Shown here: piece after piece, positions 59,182 to 64,000 of the stretch
Position numbering within the stretch: the stretch's first letter is position 1
How the letters are laid out: each line of letters opens with the position of its first letter
NCBI RefSeq assembly: GCF_017876625.1
Contig: NZ_JAGIOH010000001.1
Coordinates: 6,407,501 to 6,471,500, forward strand
Origin: Streptomyces syringium
GTDB lineage: Bacteria > Actinomycetota > Actinomycetes > Streptomycetales > Streptomycetaceae
DNA: 64,000 nucleotides
Direction of reading: 5' to 3'
Position numbers and translations under genes: made by a program
The notes under the pieces: model-generated
What the model saw: the letters and a program-made list of their open reading frames with translations, nothing else
Told to the model about the DNA's origin: nothing
Database searches by the model: none

Positions 59182-60363
59182 TCAGTGGGTAGCGGGTCGG
59201 CCGGGCTGGTCGTGGGTCGAGCAGTGGATGCCGCCGCCACCGGCAGCGACGGTGTCGATGTTCACCGGCACGATGTCGCGGTCGGGGAAGTGTTCCTCGA
59301 GGATCCCGCGCGCCCGGTCGTCGGCGCGCTTGTCACCGAACTCGGGCATGAACACGGCGCCGTTGGCCACGTAGAAGTTGGCGTACGTGGAAACGAAGTC
59401 GTCTCCGGTGCCGGTGATCCGGCCGGGGTCGGGCTGCGGCAGGTCGATGATCTCCAAGCGCTTGCCGCGCGCGTCGGTGGCCTTGGCGAGGACGGACCTG
59501 GCCTGGTCGGCGGAGCGTGACCAGACGTCGGCGGGGGCACCGGGGAACGCCTTGTCCAGCAGCACCACCCCGGGTGCGGCGAACCGTACGAGGCTGTCGA
59601 CGTGCGCGTCGGTGATGTCCTGGCCGCGCACTCCGGCGAGCCAGATCACCTTCTTGACGCCCAGGCTCTGCTTGAGCTCTGCCTCGATCGTCTCCCGGCT
59701 CTTGCCGGGGTTGCGGTTGTCGTTGACGATCGAGCTTTCGGTGACCAGCAGGGTGCCCTGACCGTCGGTCTCGAAGCTGCCGCCCTCGGCGACGAGCGGG
59801 GCGGGGCTGCGCGGGATCCGGTACTTCGGCAGCAGGGAGCGCCCGACTGCACCGTCACTGTCGTGCTTCTGCTTGTTGCCCCAGCCGTTGAAGTGGAAGT
59901 CGACGCCCACGACCTTGCCGGACTCCTCGACGAACACCGGGACGGTGTCGCGGGCCCACAGGTCGTCCACCGGAAGCGGGATCACTTCGACCTGCGAGCC
60001 GCAGGCTTTCTGTGCGGCGGCCTGCTGGCCGGGCCGGGCGAGCATCACGACGGGCTCGTACTCCGCGACGGCCCGGGCCACCCGTGCGATGTCCTCACGC
60101 ACAGAGCGCAGGTCCAGGCTCCACACCCGCAGCAGGGCGGGCCAGGACATGAAGGTCCGCGCGTGGCTCTCCCACTCGGCCCCGAACCGACGATCCGCAC
60201 CCGTGCGGGAGGCGGCTGTGCCGGAGGCCGCCGGGCCGGTCGAAGCGACGGCACCTGACCTCGATGGCTCCTGCGACCGGCACGCCAGTGCTCCGGTGGC
60301 GAGCAGGCCCGCACCGGCGAAGGCACGCAGAGCGATGCGGCGGGACATGGGGTGGGGGGACAA
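59182..60363 (-). CDS. Secreted agmatine/peptidylarginine deiminase-like lipoprotein
   Basis: 393 aa. TTG 60363 is chosen because GGAG lies 6 nt upstream; ATG 60348, five codons in, has none. SRRIALRAFAGAGLLATGALAC gives a twin-arginine signal ending in a lipobox-like LAC, so the mature protein is probably a Tat-exported lipoprotein. The body is the agmatine deiminase/PAD_porph fold: DDLWARDTVPVF, EGGSFETDGQGTLLVTE, RGQDITDAHVDSLVRF, and the catalytic Cys381 in GGGGIHCSTHDQP. These enzymes deiminate agmatine or peptidyl-arginine guanidine groups. Divergent from tetR-type gene across a 26-bp palindrome. Confidence 0.88.
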   Translation of the reverse strand: MSPHPMSRRIALRAFAGAGLLATGALACRSQEPSRSGAVASTGPAASGTAASRTGADRRFGAEWESHARTFMSWPALLRVWSLDLRSVREDIARVARAVAEYEPVVMLARPGQQAAAQKACGSQVEVIPLPVDDLWARDTVPVFVEESGKVVGVDFHFNGWGNKQKHDSDGAVGRSLLPKYRIPRSPAPLVAEGGSFETDGQGTLLVTESSIVNDNRNPGKSRETIEAELKQSLGVKKVIWLAGVRGQDITDAHVDSLVRFAAPGVVLLDKAFPGAPADVWSRSADQARSVLAKATDARGKRLEIIDLPQPDPGRITGTGDDFVSTYANFYVANGAVFMPEFGDKRADDRARGILEEHFPDRDIVPVNIDTVAAGGGGIHCSTHDQPGRPATH

Positions 60364-60439
60364 AGGTGACTCCAGTGCCGAGGCGTTGCTGGAAGCGGCT
60401 GGTGGTGCTTCTGGTGGTGCTCGTCGCCGCTCTCCCGGA

Positions 60440-60465
60440 TTCCTGACTGAAATTTCAGTCAGGAA
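60440..60465. promoter_or_regulatory. 26-bp perfect palindrome, probable TetR operator
   Basis: Half-site TTCCTGACTGAAA (60440-60452) and its exact inverse (60453-60465). It lies 77 bp before the deiminase gene start and 74 bp before the TetR-type start, so it can control both divergent genes. Confidence 0.85.
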
Positions 60466-60539
60466 GGGAAGGTGGCATGGTGCAGCAGGGGGCCTGTGAA
60501 CGAAAGGGCCTGTGAAGCGAGAAGCACGGAAGTGAGCGC

Positions 60540-61118
60540 ATGTCCCGTCGCCGTACCTCCATCCTGGAGGCCGCCGCCCGAGTCGTCGCCCAGCGGGGCA
60601 TCAGGGGCCTGCGCGTGGAGGAGCTCGCCGAGGAGGCCGGCGTGTCGACCTCGTTGATCTACTACCACTTCCAGGACCGGGCCGGCCTGTTGTCGCACAC
60701 GCTGGAATTCATCAGCACCCGGGCCGAGCAGTACACCGAACCCGCCACGGATCCGGACGCGGACCCGCGCGGCCATCTCGAGGAGATGCTGCTGCTGGAA
60801 CTGCAGGACACCCCGGTCGTCATCGAGAACAGCACCGGCTGGGGCGAGCTCCGCGCCACCGCCGTCTTCCAGCCCGAGCTCCGCGACCAACTACGCACCG
60901 CCACCGCGCGCTGGACCGACTACGCGGCCGACCTCATCGACCGCGCCCAGCAGCGCGGCGGCATCCCGCCCGAGGTATCCGCGGAAGACACGGCCGAACG
61001 CCTCACCACGCTGGTCGAGGGCCTGAGCAAACGCTGGCTGAGCGGCTCCCTCACCTTGGACCGCGCCCGGGACCTCCTGCGCGGCGCCATCACCGCGGAA
61101 CTCGGACCGCGCCCCTGA
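60540..61118 (+). CDS. TetR-family transcriptional regulator
   Basis: 192 aa from ATG 60540. N-terminal HTH of the TetR type: TSILEAAARVVAQRGIRGLRVEELAEEAGVSTSLIYYHFQDRAGLL. The C-terminal helical domain (SAEDTAERLTTLVEGLSKRWLSG) is unlike others I can name. Divergent from the deiminase gene with a perfect palindrome between, so it most likely represses that gene and itself. Ligand unknown. Confidence 0.92.
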   Translation: MSRRRTSILEAAARVVAQRGIRGLRVEELAEEAGVSTSLIYYHFQDRAGLLSHTLEFISTRAEQYTEPATDPDADPRGHLEEMLLLELQDTPVVIENSTGWGELRATAVFQPELRDQLRTATARWTDYAADLIDRAQQRGGIPPEVSAEDTAERLTTLVEGLSKRWLSGSLTLDRARDLLRGAITAELGPRP

Positions 61119-61277
61119 GCCGTCCGCGCCCCCGTGTTCGGGGCATTCCAGCATTCCACTCCTTCGGTGGGTTCCACGCGGATCGCCGCATGTCCCGATA
61201 TCGGCCGGGGAAGGGAAGCGCTGCAGCTGAGCGGCCAAGTGAGGGACAGGAAGCAGTCCTCGCCAGGGGGGTTCCAG

Positions 61278-61802
61278 ATGAAGAGAGTGAACAGGCTCCG
61301 GCTCGCAGCGGCCGTGGCGTGCGTGGCGGTGATCGGAGTGGTGAGCCCGCCGGCGCACGGTGCCGCCGAAGGGGCCCCGGCCGGCGCGCGGACGACGGAT
61401 GCCCCGCCGCCGCGTGCCTGCCGGCAGGGTGACCACAAGCTCACGATCGTGGTCACGACCGACAAGGCGAATGTCGCCGACGGCGACCGGCTCTGGGACA
61501 GCCACCACGTCTACATGAGGAGCAGCCACCAGGACTTCCTCATCACCTACGCCCTCGCCAAGGGGCCGGAGCGGTCCAACCCCCTCGACCCCGCCTCGGC
61601 GGCGACCGGCCGTACCACGTACGCGCTGGACGAGTGCTACCGAACCGGCGCGGACATCGGCAAGCACTGGAAGAAGGCCGCCGCCGAGTGGAAGGACTTC
61701 AACGCCCTCGTCACCTGGATGCGCAGGCCCCACACCCAGGTGGTGACCCTCCACGACGGAACGGTCCGCAACTCCCTCTGGCAGCCCGGCAAAGTTCACT
61801 GA
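61278..61802 (+). CDS. Small secreted protein with two cysteines, unknown family
   Basis: 174 aa from ATG 61278 with AGGGGGG close upstream. A Sec-type signal peptide (MKRVNRLRLAAAVACVAVIGVV then an AHG-A type cleavage) precedes a mature region with two Cys (RACRQG and DECYRTG) that may form a disulphide. Segments KLTIVVTTDKANVADGDRLWDS and MRRPHTQVVTLHDGTVRNSLW suggest beta strands. No family recognised. 159 bp after the TetR-type gene and possibly separately transcribed. Confidence 0.7.
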   Translation: MKRVNRLRLAAAVACVAVIGVVSPPAHGAAEGAPAGARTTDAPPPRACRQGDHKLTIVVTTDKANVADGDRLWDSHHVYMRSSHQDFLITYALAKGPERSNPLDPASAATGRTTYALDECYRTGADIGKHWKKAAAEWKDFNALVTWMRRPHTQVVTLHDGTVRNSLWQPGKVH

Positions 61803-61929
61803 CCGCCTCGCCGCCCCGGCGTTGGCGGGCGCCGACACGGCCCGGGGCGCGTCATCCGGCTGACTACTGCCAAAAGGCCCGCAGTGATGCCGCTGATCGT
61901 TGATCCGGATTCCGGGGTAGGCATGGACC

Positions 61930-62721
61930 ATGCAACGGATTACGGCGGCGGTAAGCGGCCGGCCGATGGTGGCCTGGCACATTGCCGGACGGAGACCGCC
62001 GGTGGTGTGCGTCCACGGTGCCGGCGTCTCCAGCCGGGAGTTCCAGCCGTTCCTTGAGGTCCTCGGCCGCCGCCACGACGCGTGGACCGTCGACCTTCCC
62101 GGGTTCGGGCCCAGTGGCGGGCCCCGGCGCCCGCTGGGTATGCGGGCGCTGGCAGACGCGCTTGCCGAGTGGCTGACCGCCGTCGGCCTGGACCAGGCGG
62201 TGCTGCTCGGCGGGTCCTTCGGCTGCCAGGTGGCCGTCGATGCCGCCGTGCGGCATCCGCACCGCATCGCCGGGCTGGTGCTCGTCGGCCCGACCGTCGA
62301 CCCAGCCGCGCGCAGCTTCATCCGTCAGTTGCTGCGATGGATGCGCAACGCTCCCCATGAACGGGCCTCGATGGCACCCCTCAACCTTGCTGATTACCGT
62401 GACGCGGGCGCGCGCCGTGTTGTCGGTGCCTTTACCGAGTCGCTGCGCGACCGTATCGAGGACAAGCTGCCGCACGTCCTCCTGCCGACGCTGGTGGTCC
62501 GAGGGGCGCAGGACCGGCTGGTTCCGCAGGGCTGGGCGGAGGAGGTGACCCGGCTCCTGCCCGCGGGACGGCTGGCCGTGGTGGAGGGCTCCGGTCACAT
62601 GGTTCCCTACCGGCAGCCGCACGCGCTGGCCGGACTGGTCACCGAGTTCCTCGCGGACGAGTTCGCGGCCGCCGGCGATGAGGATGAGGCGGGGCCGCAG
62701 GAGCAGAGGTCAGCACGATGA
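61930..62721 (+). CDS. Alpha/beta-fold hydrolase
   Basis: 263 aa from ATG 61930. Oxyanion-hole HGAG (VVCVHGAGVSSREF), nucleophile elbow GGSFGCQVA with the catalytic Ser, acid in RGAQDRLVPQ and catalytic His in VEGSGHMVPY. The order and spacing fit the alpha/beta-hydrolase fold (esterase, C-C hydrolase or haloperoxidase-like). Substrate unknown. Its TGA overlaps the next start as ATGA. Confidence 0.88.
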   Translation: MQRITAAVSGRPMVAWHIAGRRPPVVCVHGAGVSSREFQPFLEVLGRRHDAWTVDLPGFGPSGGPRRPLGMRALADALAEWLTAVGLDQAVLLGGSFGCQVAVDAAVRHPHRIAGLVLVGPTVDPAARSFIRQLLRWMRNAPHERASMAPLNLADYRDAGARRVVGAFTESLRDRIEDKLPHVLLPTLVVRGAQDRLVPQGWAEEVTRLLPAGRLAVVEGSGHMVPYRQPHALAGLVTEFLADEFAAAGDEDEAGPQEQRSAR

Positions 62722-64000
62722 GGGCGTCCAAGGCGGTCGCCTCGTTCGACTCGGCCACCGGCATGCTGCGTGCCTTGTCGCGATTCCTCGCGGGCCGGGA
62801 CGTCCCGGCCCTCGGCCAGGTCCCCGCCGCCTTCGAGTTGCCGCTGTCCGGCCTGCTCGGCGGCCTGAACAGACTGCCGGTCGCGGTCCAGGAACGCGCG
62901 TACGCGGCGAGCGGCTGGGCGGAGGCCATCCCCCAGCGCAGGGTTGGCGAGGTGCGTTCGGAGGCGCTTGCCGCGTGGGTCACCGGCCACTACCCCCGGC
63001 GTCGCTACCCCGTGATCTTCATCGGATCCTCCAACGGAGCCCTGATCCACCTGGCCGCCGCCCTCGACGCGGCCTGGCTGCCGCAGACGCTGCTGCTGCC
63101 CGTTCGCCGCCGGGGTGTCGCTCCGGACGATCCGGTCGGCGACCTGGCCGCAGTCGAAGGCGCCGGCCGGGCTCTGCTCGCCGCCAACCCCGACCTCGTC
63201 CTGCACCACATGCACGATCCCAACCAGGACCGTCTGATGATCGCCGGAATGACGTACTTCCGGGTCAAATGGCGCCGGCTGCCCGAGGCGTACCGCCGTT
63301 TCATCCACGACCATCTGGCCCCGGGCGGCCTGGTCGTCGGTGTCGACTGCACCCTGCGCTGGCCCACCACCAGGATCGACGACCGGTACGTGTTCCAGTT
63401 CGGTGCCCTCGGCGACGCCACGCCCGACGAGTACCGCCAGGGCGGTCCCCGCGTCGCGGACCTGCTGGCCCGCTACGGCGCACCGGTACGCCGCTGGCAC
63501 CCGCCCGCCGCCGACGGCGAGAGCCCGGAGGCGGAATGGGGCCTGGAGCCCGCGCTCCTCGACGACATCCGCGCCTTCGCCGGGCAGCACCGGATCGACC
63601 TGGACCTGCTGCGGTTCGACACGCCACAGCGGCTCAGCCCCGCCGTGGCCGATCTCTACCGTTCCTGGTACGCCGACCGTGGCCTGCCCACCGGCCGCCT
63701 CCTGGTCGAGTCGTTCCTCCTGCTCGAACCCTGGTGGGCCCTGCGCACCGGCTCGGTGCCGTACTGGACCGTCTTCGGCACCGAGACCTTCCGCGCCGGA
63801 CTTGAGACCTACCTGAACGCCACAGATCCGTACGACGAGATCCGGATCCTGCTGTTCAACCACGGCACCGACTCCATCGGCCTGGCCGGCGCCCAGGACT
63901 GGCGGCGCACCGCCGCCCGCGCGCGCAAGATCGGCGTCCTGACCGGCGTGGATGGCGCCGTCTACCCACGCGACTTCGCCGGCTTCGTCCGCTCGCACCG
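62718..64000 (+). CDS. Unrecognised protein, truncated by window end
   Basis: At least 427 codons from ATG 62718, open to the last base. It overlaps the alpha/beta-hydrolase stop as ATGA and so is translationally coupled. I do not recognise the family. Visible order: a helical start, YPVIFIGSSNGALIHLAAALDAAWLPQTLLLPV (a GxSNG-type nucleophile-elbow-like motif), HLAPGGLVVGVDC and later LLVESFLLLEPWWALRTGSVPYWT. The GSSNGA motif and central strands suggest another alpha/beta fold, perhaps hydrolase-like, but this is weak. The C-terminus lies outside the window. Confidence 0.75.
   Translation, partial: MRASKAVASFDSATGMLRALSRFLAGRDVPALGQVPAAFELPLSGLLGGLNRLPVAVQERAYAASGWAEAIPQRRVGEVRSEALAAWVTGHYPRRRYPVIFIGSSNGALIHLAAALDAAWLPQTLLLPVRRRGVAPDDPVGDLAAVEGAGRALLAANPDLVLHHMHDPNQDRLMIAGMTYFRVKWRRLPEAYRRFIHDHLAPGGLVVGVDCTLRWPTTRIDDRYVFQFGALGDATPDEYRQGGPRVADLLARYGAPVRRWHPPAADGESPEAEWGLEPALLDDIRAFAGQHRIDLDLLRFDTPQRLSPAVADLYRSWYADRGLPTGRLLVESFLLLEPWWALRTGSVPYWTVFGTETFRAGLETYLNATDPYDEIRILLFNHGTDSIGLAGAQDWRRTAARARKIGVLTGVDGAVYPRDFAGFVRSH

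Overview
The window is high-GC DNA (roughly 70 percent by eye) with strong G/C third-position bias, twin-arginine signal peptides, a GH46 chitosanase and very rare TTA codons. All of this fits a Streptomyces or closely related actinomycete chromosome. No replication genes, integrase or transposase are visible.

Left flank (1-14200). A metallo-beta-lactamase-fold hydrolase, a secreted chitosanase with an operator-like palindrome just upstream, a Tat-exported propeller/amidohydrolase, an MmcQ/YjbR protein, a YiaA/B membrane protein and tRNA-Pro(GGG) come first. A set of transporters follows: a CBS protein coupled to an ArsB/SLC13-type permease, an AgcS sodium:alanine symporter, NhaA and a DHA2-type MFS exporter.

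Centre (14553-39417). This is a complete-looking contractile injection system (eCIS, phage-tail-like). A plus-strand block encodes sheath, tube, a second sheath and a small unknown protein. It converges, at a 20-bp hairpin, with a long minus-strand operon of tightly overlapping genes. In transcription order that operon encodes two propeller/Ig-like proteins, a small CxxC tail-assembly-like protein, a 52-aa protein, a large low-complexity repeat protein, a second tube protein, a LysM protein, a VgrG-like spike, a gp25-like wedge, two baseplate-J-type proteins flanking a TIGR02242-type tail protein, a YVTN propeller, the DUF4255 cap and an AAA+ ATPase. Sheath 1 and the low-complexity protein each carry one in-frame TTA codon, which suggests bldA-dependent developmental control.

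Cargo and accessory region (39904-58878). Two plus-strand proteins share an LQRxAGNxAV motif typical of eCIS-linked cargo. The first adds a DUF4157 HExxH domain and a C-terminal segment that looks like a His-Me finger nuclease; the second is a helical/coiled-coil protein. A minus-strand operon follows with, in transcription order, a ComEC-like metallohydrolase, a 1795-aa DUF6603-like protein ending in a propeller, 765-aa and 1200-aa orphans, a fibre-like protein and a glycine-rich adhesin-like protein. I infer that this is a surface or host-interaction module linked to the injection system. It is the least understood and most interesting part of the window.

Right flank (59182-64000). A Tat/lipoprotein agmatine/peptidylarginine deiminase-like gene is divergent from a TetR regulator across a perfect 26-bp palindrome. 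A small secreted protein and an alpha/beta hydrolase translationally coupled to an unrecognised gene that runs off the window end complete the region.
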